Assembly: GCA_035701825.1 (NCBI GenBank)
Contig: DASSRK010000008.1
Coordinates: 40,528-104,527, forward strand
Length of the DNA stretch: 64,000 bases
From: CADEED01 sp035701825
GTDB taxonomy: Bacteria; Pseudomonadota; Gammaproteobacteria; Steroidobacterales; Steroidobacteraceae
Reading direction: 5' to 3'
In this document: positions 8,828 through 18,380 of the stretch, in pieces
How positions within the stretch are numbered: position 1 is the stretch's first letter
Layout: the number at the start of each line of letters is the position of its first letter
Position numbers and translations under genes: made by a program
Notes under the pieces: model-generated
Databases searched by the model: none
What the model was told of the DNA's origin: nothing
The model's input: the letters and a program-made list of their open reading frames with translations, nothing else

Positions 8828-9774
8828 AAGACATGAACAAGACAGATAAAGCCCGAGTCGCGATCGTCCTGCCGACCCACAACCGGGGTCACCTCGTCAG
8901 CAGGGCCATCAACAGCGTGCTCGCGCAGACCTTCCAGGACTGGACGCTGTACGTCGTGGACGACGGGTCCTCGGACAACACCGGCGAGGTGATCGCCGCG
9001 TTCAAGGAGCCGCGCATCAGCTACGTGCGCAATGCCAGGCCCAGCGGCCCTTCGGGCGCGCGCAACTCGGGCATCCTCGCCTGCCGCGACGAGGAGTACC
9101 TCGCGTTCCTCGACGACGACGACGAATGGCTGCCGCGCAAGCTCGAGCTGCAGGTGGCGATGCTCGACCAGGATCCGCGCCTGGTGGCGGTGGGCTGCGG
9201 CCGCATCGACTACTCGAGCGGCGGTCCCGAAGTGCACCTGCCGCGCTTCCGCGGCGGGGTGTTCGAGGACCTGCTGGCGCGGCGTGCGCGAGGCTACGGC
9301 GCGCAGTTGATCATGGTCAGGCGCCGTTCCGGCGCGGCCGACCTTTTGTTCGACGCGAGCATGCGCTGCCTGGAAGATGCCGACTACAGCATGCGGCTCG
9401 CCAAGCTCGGTCCGTTCGACTTCGTGAACGAGCCGCTCGCCAAGATCTACCGCGACGACGGTGGCGAACACGCGTGGAATTCCGCGGCCGCCATCGAGGG
9501 TTACCTGCAGCTCGGCCAGAAATACCGCGCCGAGCTGAGCTCGCGTCCCTGGGTGCGCGCCTACTACGACGTCTGCATGGCGCGCGATTTCGCGCGGCTC
9601 GGCAAGGCCAGCGAATGCCGCGAGGCCCTGCAGCGCGCGGCCGCGGGCTCCGAGCAGCAACTGCGCCTGTCGATGTGGCGCCTGGCCGCGGTGGTCGGTG
9701 GCCCGTTCTTCCGCGCGATGGCGCGGTTGGTGCCCATCGACCCGCCTTCGCCTCGCAAGGCTGTCGCGGGTTGA
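8824..9774 (+). CDS. Family 2 glycosyltransferase
   Basis: A 316-residue GT-A fold enzyme. The nucleotide-sugar site is visible as VAIVLPTHNRGHLVSRAINSV, VVDDGSSDNTGEVI, and the metal-binding DXD-type motif AFLDDDDEWLP. A second acidic block (LEDADYSMRLAKLG) matches the ED catalytic-base region. The C-terminal 100 residues are helical and variable. The ATG at 8824 overlaps the acyltransferase stop; an in-frame ATG at 8833 is an alternative start. It would add one sugar to the repeat unit at the cytoplasmic face. Confidence 0.92.
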   Translation: MKDMNKTDKARVAIVLPTHNRGHLVSRAINSVLAQTFQDWTLYVVDDGSSDNTGEVIAAFKEPRISYVRNARPSGPSGARNSGILACRDEEYLAFLDDDDEWLPRKLELQVAMLDQDPRLVAVGCGRIDYSSGGPEVHLPRFRGGVFEDLLARRARGYGAQLIMVRRRSGAADLLFDASMRCLEDADYSMRLAKLGPFDFVNEPLAKIYRDDGGEHAWNSAAAIEGYLQLGQKYRAELSSRPWVRAYYDVCMARDFARLGKASECREALQRAAAGSEQQLRLSMWRLAAVVGGPFFRAMARLVPIDPPSPRKAVAG

Positions 9775-9785
9775 GGCGCTCGACG

Positions 9786-11045
9786 ATGAACGCAGTCCCG
9801 AGCCAGATCGATGTCGCTCGGCCGGCGGGCGCGCATGTCGCCGGCCGTCGTGACCTGCTGCGGCCGTTTCCGTATCCATACCGCGCCATGCTGGCGCTGT
9901 GCAGCGATCTCGACGAGACGCCGGATGCCGGCGTGTACCTCGAGACCATGCGCTTCCTCAACACCACGCGCGCCACCTCGATGGGCGATGGGGTCGGCCT
10001 CGAGGTCGGCAACACCATCTACTTCGACATGCCGCGCGAGCAGTTCGCCTACTGGAACACCGACGATCGCGGCCGGGCCATGGTGCGGGACATGATCCGC
10101 TCCGGGCACATCGACTGCTTTCATTCGTTCGGCGACCTCGCCACCACGCGTGCGCATTGCGCGCGCGCGCTCGAGGAACTGGCGCGCCACGACTGCGCCA
10201 TCCGCGTGTGGGTGGACCACGGCACCGCCGTCTCCAATTTCGGGGCCGACATCATGTGCGGCGCGGGCGACCTGCCGGGCTCCGAGGTGTACCACGCGGA
10301 CCTGACGCTGCAGGCCGGCGTCGAGTACGTGTGGCGCGGGCGCGTGACCAGCGTCATCGGCCAGGATGCGCCGCGCCGGCTCGGTGGCATCTGGCACGCG
10401 GCCCATCCGCTCGCCTCGGCGCGTACGCTGCTCAAGGAAGCCGCCAAGGGCTGGCTCGCGAGCGCCGGCAATGAAAAATACGCGCTGCACGCCAGCAACG
10501 ACGTGCTCACGGCGGTGCGGCTGCGGGATGGGCAGGCCGCGCTGGAATTCCTGCGCGCCAACCCGCACTGGGGCGGCGTCAGCTCCTGCGAGACCGCGAT
10601 GGGCCTGGGCCAGGTGCTCACGCCGTCGATGCTCGCGGACCTCGAGGCGCGTGCCGGCGCGATGATCCTGTACACGCATCTCGGCAAGGTGCGCGATCCG
10701 CGCGCACCGCTGCCCGAAGACGCGCGCGCCGCGCTGCGGCGCCTGGCGGGATTCCAGGCCGATGGCCGGATCCTGGTCACCACCACCGAGCGGTTGCTGG
10801 ATTACTGCCGCGCGCGCGCCGCCGTCGACATCGGCCTGCGCCAGGATGCGCAGGGCGAACACCTCGAGCTCGACACCGACCTGCCGCTGGCGCGCCTCGG
10901 CGGTCTCAGCTTCGTGGTGCGCGACGCGGCGCGGGCCACGCTCACCATCAATGGCCAGCCCTTCGGGCAATTGCAACGGCATGCCGGCGCCGACGGCGGC
11001 TGCGTCTCGATTCCCTGGCGCCGGCTGGAGTTTCCCTGTCCATGA
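9786..11045 (+). CDS. Polysaccharide deacetylase-like protein of unknown specificity
   Basis: A 419-residue protein that looks like a divergent glycoside hydrolase/deacetylase beta/alpha-barrel. Candidate metal or catalytic motifs are LCSDLDETPDAG near residue 37, HIDCFHSFGDL near 108, VWVDHGT near 137 and LYTHLGK near 296. Their spacing resembles NodB-type enzymes, but the canonical signatures are altered. The last 70 residues form a beta-rich domain. A phosphate- or sugar-hydrolase role is possible. The gene lies 11 bases after the GT2 and overlaps the next gene by ATGA (11042-11045). The start ATG at 9786 is the first one after the GT2 stop. Confidence 0.6.
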   Translation: MNAVPSQIDVARPAGAHVAGRRDLLRPFPYPYRAMLALCSDLDETPDAGVYLETMRFLNTTRATSMGDGVGLEVGNTIYFDMPREQFAYWNTDDRGRAMVRDMIRSGHIDCFHSFGDLATTRAHCARALEELARHDCAIRVWVDHGTAVSNFGADIMCGAGDLPGSEVYHADLTLQAGVEYVWRGRVTSVIGQDAPRRLGGIWHAAHPLASARTLLKEAAKGWLASAGNEKYALHASNDVLTAVRLRDGQAALEFLRANPHWGGVSSCETAMGLGQVLTPSMLADLEARAGAMILYTHLGKVRDPRAPLPEDARAALRRLAGFQADGRILVTTTERLLDYCRARAAVDIGLRQDAQGEHLELDTDLPLARLGGLSFVVRDAARATLTINGQPFGQLQRHAGADGGCVSIPWRRLEFPCP

Positions 11046-12358
11046 GTTCGACCGAGCAGGTTTCCTTCGGCACGCGGGTGCGCCGCTTCGTGATGCGGCG
11101 GATCGTGCGTGCCTTCACGCTGGGCCATGCGTTCTCGCACCGCCTCGCGACCTGGATCGGACCGCGTGCGCGCGTGCCCCGCGAGCAGGGCGCGTACATC
11201 CTGCTCACCGGCGCGTTCTACTCCAACAACTGGATCCACTCGCACCTGGTGCCGCTGGCGCGCTCGGCGCGCTGCGCGCGGCTGCGCGTGGTCACCACCT
11301 TTCCGATCGAAGCGTTGCCCAAGCTCGAGGTGGTGGCGCCACCGCGCTGGCTGATGAAGATCGCCGGCTCGACCGGTGCGCGGCTGCTCACCTTCATCGG
11401 CGTGGCGATCCGCACGCGGCCCGACATCGTCGGCGGGTTCCACCTGCTCATCAACGGATTGCTGGCGAGCGTGGTGGGGCGGCTGGTCGGCGCGCGCACG
11501 CTGTATTTCTGCGTGGGCGGACCCGCCGAAGTGCTGGACGGCGGCCTGGCTTCCGAGAACCGCTTGTTCGAACGCCTCGAGGTCCCGGACCCCGTGGTCG
11601 AGCAGCGCCTGCTGCGCGCGGTCGCCGACTTCGACTGGATCGTGACCATGGGCAGCAGCGCGCGGCGCTTCTTCGAAGCGCACGGCGTGCGCGGCCACTG
11701 CGTGACCATTTCCGGAGGGCTCGACGCGTCGCGTTTCCAGCCGGCCGCCGCGCCGCCGGGCGTGGATTTCATATTCGTCGGGCGGCTGGTGCCCATCAAG
11801 CGGCTCGACATCTATCTGGACGCCATCGCGCTGGTCAATGCGCAGCGCCCGGTGACCGCCGTCGTGATCGGCGACGGCCGCATGCGCGAGGAGTGCGAGG
11901 CGCGCGCCGCGAAGCTCGGCATCGCGGGGCGGGTGCAGTTCGCCGGGCAGCGCTCCGACATCGAGAACTGGCTGCGCGGGGCGCGCGTGTTCGTGCTGAC
12001 CTCGGACTCGGAAGGCCTGTCGCTGGCGCTCATCGAGGCCATGCTCAGCGGCCTGCCGGCCGTGGTCTCGAAGGTGGGCGACCTGCCGGACCTGGTCGAG
12101 AACGGCGTCAACGGCTACCTGGTCGATAGCCGCTCGCCCGCGGATTTCGCGGCGCGCATGCTCGAGCTCGTGGCCGACGAGCCGCGACGCGCCGGGTTCG
12201 CGCAGCGCGCGCGCGAGGGCGCGCTGCGCTTCGAAATGTCGGCGTGCGTGCAGCTGTGGGACCAGGTGCTGGCGCTGCCGGCGCCGGGCCAGGGCCCGAG
12301 CAAGGGCCCGAGCAAAGACGAGTCATCCCGGATGGAAGCTTCAAGATGTGCGGAATAA
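11042..12358 (+). CDS. Family 4 glycosyltransferase
   Basis: A 438-residue GT-B fold enzyme. The C-terminal half carries the donor-binding pattern of GT4 proteins: FIFVGRLVPIKRLDIYLDAI near residue 240, GDGRMREECEARA, FAGQRSDIENWLRGARVFVL, and the E-x7-E signature in SDSEGLSLALIEAMLSGLPAV. The N-terminal 100 residues are basic and contain a probable membrane-surface helix. The stop codon overlaps the start of the amidotransferase gene by 13 bases, so the two are co-translated. It is one of three GT4 genes in this operon. Confidence 0.9.
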   Translation: MSSTEQVSFGTRVRRFVMRRIVRAFTLGHAFSHRLATWIGPRARVPREQGAYILLTGAFYSNNWIHSHLVPLARSARCARLRVVTTFPIEALPKLEVVAPPRWLMKIAGSTGARLLTFIGVAIRTRPDIVGGFHLLINGLLASVVGRLVGARTLYFCVGGPAEVLDGGLASENRLFERLEVPDPVVEQRLLRAVADFDWIVTMGSSARRFFEAHGVRGHCVTISGGLDASRFQPAAAPPGVDFIFVGRLVPIKRLDIYLDAIALVNAQRPVTAVVIGDGRMREECEARAAKLGIAGRVQFAGQRSDIENWLRGARVFVLTSDSEGLSLALIEAMLSGLPAVVSKVGDLPDLVENGVNGYLVDSRSPADFAARMLELVADEPRRAGFAQRAREGALRFEMSACVQLWDQVLALPAPGQGPSKGPSKDESSRMEASRCAE

Positions 12359-14319
12359 CTGGATACGCCGGCTTCAGCGATGAGTCGCTGCTGCGGCGCA
12401 TGTGCGGCCGTCTCTATCACCGCGGGCCGGACGAGGACGGGCATTTCGTCGGGCCGCGCGTCGGCCTCGCGATGCGCCGCCTGGCCATCATCGACCTGAA
12501 GGGCGGCAAGCAGCCGATCTCCAACGAGGCCGGCGACGTGACCACGGTCTTCAACGGCGAGATCTACAACTACCAGGAGCTGCGCGCCGACCTGCAGCAG
12601 CGCGGCCACAAGCTCGCCACCAGCTCGGACACCGAGACCATCGTGCACCTCTACGAGGACCACGATCTCGGTTTCGTGGATCACCTGCGCGGCATGTTCG
12701 CGATCGCGATCTGGGACGAGCGCAAGCAGCGGCTGGTGCTGGCGCGCGACCGCATCGGCGAGAAGCCGCTGTACTACGCCTGGGACGGGCGCCGGCTGCT
12801 GTTCGGCTCGGAGATCAAGTCGATCCTGCCGGGCCTGAAGACCCGCAACGTGAACCCGCAGGCGGTGTGCGATTTCCTCGCGGCGGGCTACGTCGCCGGC
12901 GAGACCACGTTCTACCGCGAAGTGTCGCGCCTGCCGCCCGGCCACATGCTGATCTGGCAGGACGGCAGGATCGAGATCAAGCGCTACTGGCGCCACGACG
13001 CCGCGCGCAAGCTCAAGCTGTCGTACGCCGAGGCCGAGGAGCAGCTCGAGCAGCAGCTCGAGGACGCCATCCGCCTGTGCCTCAAGAGTGACGTCGAGGT
13101 CGGCGCCTTCCTGAGCGGCGGCCTGGATTCCTCCACCATCGTCGCGCTGATGCGCCGGCGCGAGACCAAGGTGCAGACCTTCTCGGTCGGCTACCGCGGC
13201 GCGGCCACCGGCTTCAACGAGCTCAACTACGCCAAGCGCGTGTCCGAGCATCTGGGCACGCAGCACCACGAGCTGATCCTCGATGCGAATTCGAGCCTCG
13301 AGCTGCTGCCGAAGATCATCTGGCACTACGACGAGCCGCACGGCGAGCCCACCTCGGTGCTGGTCTATCTGTTGTGCGAATTCGTCGCCAAGCGCCTCAA
13401 GGTGGCGCTCGGCGGCACCGGCGGCGACGAGTTGTTCTGCGGCTACCCGCGCCACGCCGGCGTGCACTACCTGCAGCTGTATCGCAAGCTGCCGCAGTTC
13501 TTCCGCCGCAACGTGGTGGAACGCCTGTTCTCGGGCATCCCCGAGGGCACCCAGGGCAACCGCCTCGCCAAGCGCATCAACCGCTTCATCTCGGGCGCGC
13601 ACCTGCCGCCGGAGCGGGCCTATCTATCCTGGGTCAACCTGTTCAGCGACGAGCTGCGCGGCCAGCTGGTGGCGCAGGGCATGCGCGAGTCGGCCGCCGA
13701 CCCGGCCGGCACGCGCTTCATGCTCGATCACCTGGTGGGCGACGATCTGCCGCCGGACCTGATCGCGCGCACCACCTCGCTCGACCTCGAGGGCTACCTG
13801 CCCGAGTACCAGCTGGCGTACATGGACCGCATGAGCATGGCGCACAGCCTCGAGGTGCGCTCGCCCCTGTGCGACTACAAGCTGGCGGAATTCGCCACCG
13901 CGCTGCCGACGCGCTACCGCCTCAAGGGCAGCCGCTCCAAGCACATCCTCAAGATGCTGGCGCGCAAGTGGCTGCCGAAGGAGATCGTCGAGCGCAAGAA
14001 GGTCGGCTTCGATTCGCCCATCGGCCAGTGGTTCAAGGACGACTTGCGCGGCTTCCTTGGCACTTTCCTCGCGCCCCAGGAAGTGGCCAGGTCCGGGATG
14101 CTCGACCCCGGCGCCGTGCAGCACGTGATCGGCGAGCACCTGGCGGGCCGCAAGGACTGGTCGCTGCAGCTCTGGTCGATCGTGGCGCTCGAGGCCTGGC
14201 ACCGCATGTACATCGAGGATTCGGTGGAGGACGCGTCCAACTACCGCGTCACCGACCTGCGTGGCGTGGTCGGCGACCAGCTGCCCGAGCGCACGCGCCT
14301 GGCCATGGGAGCCCGTTGA
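12346..14319 (+). CDS. Asparagine synthase-like amidotransferase (XrtA-system type)
   Basis: A 657-residue glutamine-dependent amidotransferase. The start at 12346 is fixed by the N-terminal nucleophile cysteine, because the mature enzyme must begin MCGITGYAG; longer frames upstream would bury Cys2. The glutaminase domain (1-220) shows YHRGPDEDG, FNGEIYNY and SSDTET; the synthetase domain has the PP-loop motif FLSGGLDSSTIV near residue 262 and GGTGGDELFCGYPRH. Relatives are standard companions of exosortase-A polysaccharide loci, where the amidated product is not established; amidation of a sugar acid is a likely role. It overlaps the preceding GT4 gene by 13 bases. Confidence 0.93.
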   Translation: MCGITGYAGFSDESLLRRMCGRLYHRGPDEDGHFVGPRVGLAMRRLAIIDLKGGKQPISNEAGDVTTVFNGEIYNYQELRADLQQRGHKLATSSDTETIVHLYEDHDLGFVDHLRGMFAIAIWDERKQRLVLARDRIGEKPLYYAWDGRRLLFGSEIKSILPGLKTRNVNPQAVCDFLAAGYVAGETTFYREVSRLPPGHMLIWQDGRIEIKRYWRHDAARKLKLSYAEAEEQLEQQLEDAIRLCLKSDVEVGAFLSGGLDSSTIVALMRRRETKVQTFSVGYRGAATGFNELNYAKRVSEHLGTQHHELILDANSSLELLPKIIWHYDEPHGEPTSVLVYLLCEFVAKRLKVALGGTGGDELFCGYPRHAGVHYLQLYRKLPQFFRRNVVERLFSGIPEGTQGNRLAKRINRFISGAHLPPERAYLSWVNLFSDELRGQLVAQGMRESAADPAGTRFMLDHLVGDDLPPDLIARTTSLDLEGYLPEYQLAYMDRMSMAHSLEVRSPLCDYKLAEFATALPTRYRLKGSRSKHILKMLARKWLPKEIVERKKVGFDSPIGQWFKDDLRGFLGTFLAPQEVARSGMLDPGAVQHVIGEHLAGRKDWSLQLWSIVALEAWHRMYIEDSVEDASNYRVTDLRGVVGDQLPERTRLAMGAR

Positions 14320-14332
14320 TCCGGAAGCGGGA

Positions 14333-15544
14333 ATGAACGCCGTGATTCAACCCGACAACGCGCCCGGTCGCGCGCCGCGCCCGCTGCGCATCGCCATCGT
14401 CGCGCACTTCGCCTATGGCGCGCTGACGGGCGGGCGTTCCGGCCACGTCGGCGGCGTGGAGCGGCAGACCACGCTGATGGCGCGCTGGCTGGCGGCGCGT
14501 GGCCACGAGGTCACGCTGATCACCTGGGACGAGGGGCAGGCGGACGACCTGCGCATCGACGGCATCCGGGTGCTCAAGACCTGCCGGCGCGATGCCGGGT
14601 TGCCGGGCCTGAGGTTCTTCACGCCGCGCTGGAGCTCGCTGGAGCGCGCGCTCGATCGCGCCGACGCCGAAGTCGTCTATCACAACTGCGCCGAGTACGT
14701 GACCGGCCAGGTGTATTCCTGGTGCCGGCGCCGCGGCCGGCGCTTCGTCTACTCCATCGCCAGCGACATGGACGTGGACGCGCGCCTGCCGGAGCTCGGC
14801 AAGTTCTACGAGCGCTGGCTCTATCTTTACGGGCTGCGCGGCGCCGCGCGCGTCATCGCGCAGACCGGGCGCCAGCGCGACATGCTGCGCGACAACTTCC
14901 GGCGCGATGCCACCGTGCTGCCGCTGCCGTGCCCGGTGCCGGGCGCGGGCGACGCCGGCGCGCGCGAGCCGACGGGCGCCGATTGCCAGGTGCTGTGGGT
15001 GGGCCGCATCGCGCCCGTCAAGCAGCTCGAGTTGCTGCTGGACGTCGCGGGGCTGCTGCCCGCCATGACCTTCCACGTGGCCGGCATGCCGTACGAGGGC
15101 GATGCCTATTCCGATTCCATGCTGACGCGGGCGCGCGCCATGCCGAACGTCAAGGTGCACGGCGCGGTCGAGCGCGACCGCATGAACGCCATGTACTGCG
15201 GCGCCTCGCTGCTGTGCTGCACCTCGAAGTTCGAGGGCTTTCCCAACACCTTCATCGAAGCCTGGAGCTTCGGCCTGCCGGTGGTGACCACCGTCGATCC
15301 GGACGGGCTGATCACGGCCCGCGGCCTGGGCGCGCACGCGCTTTCGGCCGCGGACCTGGCGTCCGCGCTGGCCACGCTTGCCACCGACACCGGCAAGTGG
15401 CGCGCCGCCGCGCGCGCCGCGCGCGAGTATTACTGGAACAACCACGCGCTCGACCCGGCGCTGGCGCGTTTCGAGCAGGTGTTCATGCAGGTGGTGGAGC
15501 AGCCGACTCCGGCAGGAGCGCATCCTGGAGGAACAATAGTTTGA
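14333..15544 (+). CDS. Family 4 glycosyltransferase
   Basis: A 403-residue GT-B enzyme. The N-terminal acceptor domain opens with LRIAIVAHFAYG and a glycine-rich loop (GGRSGHVGGVERQ); the donor domain has VLWVGRIAPVKQLELLLDVA near residue 225, FHVAGMPYEGDAY and the E-x7-E region CTSKFEGFPNTFIEAWSFG. It starts at the ATG at 14333, preceded by GGAAGCGGGA. Its stop overlaps the TTG start of the next glycosyltransferase. It probably adds a sugar to the repeat unit; linkage and donor cannot be read from sequence. Confidence 0.9.
   Translation: MNAVIQPDNAPGRAPRPLRIAIVAHFAYGALTGGRSGHVGGVERQTTLMARWLAARGHEVTLITWDEGQADDLRIDGIRVLKTCRRDAGLPGLRFFTPRWSSLERALDRADAEVVYHNCAEYVTGQVYSWCRRRGRRFVYSIASDMDVDARLPELGKFYERWLYLYGLRGAARVIAQTGRQRDMLRDNFRRDATVLPLPCPVPGAGDAGAREPTGADCQVLWVGRIAPVKQLELLLDVAGLLPAMTFHVAGMPYEGDAYSDSMLTRARAMPNVKVHGAVERDRMNAMYCGASLLCCTSKFEGFPNTFIEAWSFGLPVVTTVDPDGLITARGLGAHALSAADLASALATLATDTGKWRAAARAAREYYWNNHALDPALARFEQVFMQVVEQPTPAGAHPGGTIV
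15527..15532 (+). promoter_or_regulatory. Strong Shine-Dalgarno that selects a TTG start
   Basis: GGAGGA lies 8 bases before the TTG at 15541, inside the last codons of the preceding gene. The next in-frame ATG (about 15562) would lose the first beta-strand of the GT-B fold and has no such element, so the TTG is the likely start. Confidence 0.65.
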
Positions 15545-16695
15545 GCCGCATCAAGCTGGCGATGGTGACCTCGTTCCCGCGCGACCCGGCCCGGCCGCAC
15601 GGCGGCGTGGAAGCCGTGAGCGTGAATCTCGCGCAGGCCCTTTCCCGCATCGACGACATCGACGTGCACGTGGTCACGCTCGACGCGGCGCTGCGCGAGG
15701 CCACGCGCGAGAAGTGGGGCAATGCCATGTTGCACCGGCTGCCGCGCGGCGCGGGCAGCGAGCTCACCTATGCCACGGGCCGCGGTCGCGCGCAGATCCA
15801 CGCCGCGCTGGCCGAGCTCGATCCGGACGTGGTGCACGCGCACGATACCTACGGCTTGATGACCAAGGGCGTGGACCTGCCGCGCGTGTTCACCATCCAC
15901 GGATTCATCTATGGCGACACGCTGGTGTCTGGCCAGAAGTTTCCCTGGCTGCGTTCCAGGATCTGGGAGCGCGTCGAGAAGGGTGGTTGGGCCGACCAGC
16001 CGAACATCATCTCGATCAGTCCCTACGTGCGCGAACGGCTCGCCGGCATCGGCAGCCCGGTGATCTACGACATCGACAACCCGATCTCGGCCGACTTCTT
16101 CGACATCCGCCGCGACGAACGTCCCGGCGTGGTGTTCTGCGCAGCCGCGATCTGCCCGCGCAAGAACCAGGTGAAGCTGGTGCAGGCGGTGGCGGCGCTG
16201 GCGAAGCGCGGCGTCGAGGTGGAGCTGCGGCTCGCCGGCGGCGTCACCGACGCGAGCTACGGCGAACTCATGCGGCAGGAGATCGCGCGGCTCGGCGTGC
16301 AGGGCCAGGTGCGCATGCTGGGGCAGATCGGCACGCCCGAAGTCATGCGCCAGCTGCAGGAAGCGTCGGTCTTCGCGCTGGTGTCGCTCGAGGAGAATTC
16401 GCCGATGGGCATCGAGGAGGCGATGGCGGCGCGCGTGCCGGTGCTCACCTCCAACCGCTGCGGCATGCCCTACATGGTGAGCCACGGGGAGACCGGCTAC
16501 CTGGTGGATCCCTTCGACGTGGGCGACATCGAGCGGCGCCTCGGACGCCTGCTGGGCGATGCCGGGCTGCGTTCGGCGATGGGTGAGCGCTCACACGCGG
16601 TGGCGCAGGCGCGCTTCCACCCGGAGCGCGTCGCACGCCGCACGCTCGAGGTCTATCGCGAGAGCCTCGAGCGCGCGGGTGCCAGGACTATCTGA
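15541..16695 (+). CDS. Family 4 glycosyltransferase, TTG start
   Basis: A 384-residue GT-B enzyme, last gene of the first plus-strand run. It begins with IKLAMVTSFPRDPARPHGGVE, has VVHAHDTYGLMTKG near residue 100, ISPYVRERL, and a donor domain with FCAAAICPRKNQVKLVQAVA and the E-x7-E motif in SLEENSPMGIEEAMAARVPVL. The TTG start overlaps the previous stop (TTGA) and is supported by an upstream GGAGGA. It ends 9 bases from the convergent beta-helix gene, so the two transcription units must terminate within or past each other. Confidence 0.88.
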   Translation: MSRIKLAMVTSFPRDPARPHGGVEAVSVNLAQALSRIDDIDVHVVTLDAALREATREKWGNAMLHRLPRGAGSELTYATGRGRAQIHAALAELDPDVVHAHDTYGLMTKGVDLPRVFTIHGFIYGDTLVSGQKFPWLRSRIWERVEKGGWADQPNIISISPYVRERLAGIGSPVIYDIDNPISADFFDIRRDERPGVVFCAAAICPRKNQVKLVQAVAALAKRGVEVELRLAGGVTDASYGELMRQEIARLGVQGQVRMLGQIGTPEVMRQLQEASVFALVSLEENSPMGIEEAMAARVPVLTSNRCGMPYMVSHGETGYLVDPFDVGDIERRLGRLLGDAGLRSAMGERSHAVAQARFHPERVARRTLEVYRESLERAGARTI

Positions 16696-16704
16696 CTACC
16701 GCGC

Positions 16705-18345
16705 TCAGCGGACGATGAGCGAGGACGGCGGGCTCGGGCGCGGGGCCACCACGCCGCCGTACTCGAACGCGCCCAGGTCGTAGGCGCCGTTGGGACGCGT
16801 CGCGCCGACATAGTCGTAGTTGATCGACACGCCGAACTTCGACTGGTAGGTGGCGTATACCGTGCTGCTCACACCCTTGTTGATGGCCGGGCTGTTGGCC
16901 GTGAGGCCGAACGACAGGCTGGCCGGCGCGACCAGCAGCGGATCGCTGCTGAGGCACGAGGTGCACTTGCCGCCGAACGACGCGGTGGAGTAGCTCGAGC
17001 CGCTCCACACGATCTTGATGCCGCCCGAGCGGAAGAACAGGTTGTTGTCGATGGTCGAGCTGCCGGCATTCTCCAGGTTGATCTCGCTGCCCGAGGAGAC
17101 CGTGCGGCCCGCGATCAGGTTGTTGAAGATGCGCCAGTTGATGCCCGCCGGCGGCGAGTTCACGCCGCCGTCGCAATCCCAGATGGTGTTGTTGAAGGCG
17201 TAGATGTTGGCGAAGCTGCGCGCCGAGATCGCACCCGCGTTGTACACGTTGGTCGGGTCGCTCGAGTGCACGTTGTAGATCAGGTTGCCGATGATGTAGG
17301 CGTCCTGGCCGTCGCCGCTGCCGTCGTCGCTGCCGATGAAAATGCCCATGGCGCAGTCGTGCAGCTTGTTGAAGATGAACCAGACGTTCTGCGGCTCGTA
17401 CTGCGCGCCCATGCACTGGCCCTCGGACGAGGAGCTGCGCGCGATGCCGTACACCTCGTTCTGCGAGAACACCACGTCGGTGGCGTGCTTGATCCAGCCG
17501 CCGCTCTGCTTGTGGTTCGAGGCCACGTTGCGCGCGTAGTAGATGTGGTGGATCTTGGAGATGCCGCGATCGTGCTGGCCTTCGATCTGGATGGCGTCGC
17601 CTTCGCACCGGCTGGTGGTGCTGTCGACCACCCACAGGTTGTTGACGCTGCCGTTGACCGTGATGCAATGCGCGTCGCGATCGCCGCCGGCGTTGATGTC
17701 GCCGAGGTCGTGGATGTTGACGCCCTTGAGCACGATGTTGTTGGCCGTGGCCGAGCCCGAGTAGCTCCATTGGCCGATGCCGATGCCGCCGCCGGCATTC
17801 GACGTGGTGCCGCTCCATTCCGAGTCGCGCACCGCGACGTGGTGCGTGCCCTCCGACAGGAACAGCGCGGGCGGCGAGGAGCCGCTCGGCGCGAACTTCA
17901 GGTTCTCGAGGATCACGTAGGAGGCCGAGGAGGTGCTCCAGGTGCCGGTGATCGTGGGCCGGTTCGAGGCGTTCTGGCCGCGGATGAAGATCGGCTTGTC
18001 CGCGGTGCCGGTCCAGGAGAAATCGTTGCCGCCGAGCGTGCCGTGCACTTCGACCACGGCGCCCGCGGGCAGGTTGGACGGGATCGAGCAGCGCGGCGCG
18101 CTCGGCGTGCCCATCGAGCGCGAGTCGCTGCAGCCGCTCTTCGAGTCGACGTAATAGAAGCCGGTGGTCTCGGCAGTCCAGCTCGCCGGCGTGGCCGGGG
18201 CCGTCTGGGTGATGCCGAAGCCGGGGACGGGGATGCCCAGCGGGGCTTCCCAGGCGAAGACGCTGCCCGCGCAGCCCAGGCTGGCGAGTGCCGCCCAGGC
18301 GGCGTGGCGCGGCCATGCGGCGCAAGATGAACGCAATACTTTCAT
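16705..18345 (-). CDS. Secreted right-handed parallel beta-helix protein
   Basis: A 546-residue exported protein. A signal peptide is visible (basic MKVLRSS, hydrophobic stretch, cut near AGSVFA). The body is a series of short repeats with Asn-rich turns (VVDSTTSRCEGDAIQI, FAFNNTIWDCDGG-type rungs) typical of pectate-lyase-like beta-helices that bind or cleave polysaccharides. The C-terminus has DLGAFEYG, as in the choice-of-anchor Q type ending, followed by a proline-rich tail (RPSPPSSLIVR). AGGAG precedes the ATG. It is probably a periplasmic or outer-membrane polysaccharide lyase, epimerase or binding protein. The neighbouring gene is a paralogue in layout. Confidence 0.85.
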   Translation of the reverse strand: MKVLRSSCAAWPRHAAWAALASLGCAGSVFAWEAPLGIPVPGFGITQTAPATPASWTAETTGFYYVDSKSGCSDSRSMGTPSAPRCSIPSNLPAGAVVEVHGTLGGNDFSWTGTADKPIFIRGQNASNRPTITGTWSTSSASYVILENLKFAPSGSSPPALFLSEGTHHVAVRDSEWSGTTSNAGGGIGIGQWSYSGSATANNIVLKGVNIHDLGDINAGGDRDAHCITVNGSVNNLWVVDSTTSRCEGDAIQIEGQHDRGISKIHHIYYARNVASNHKQSGGWIKHATDVVFSQNEVYGIARSSSSEGQCMGAQYEPQNVWFIFNKLHDCAMGIFIGSDDGSGDGQDAYIIGNLIYNVHSSDPTNVYNAGAISARSFANIYAFNNTIWDCDGGVNSPPAGINWRIFNNLIAGRTVSSGSEINLENAGSSTIDNNLFFRSGGIKIVWSGSSYSTASFGGKCTSCLSSDPLLVAPASLSFGLTANSPAINKGVSSTVYATYQSKFGVSINYDYVGATRPNGAYDLGAFEYGGVVAPRPSPPSSLIVR

Positions 18346-18380
18346 TCGGAACTCCTGGTGAATCTGCAGGTGACGCCGGC

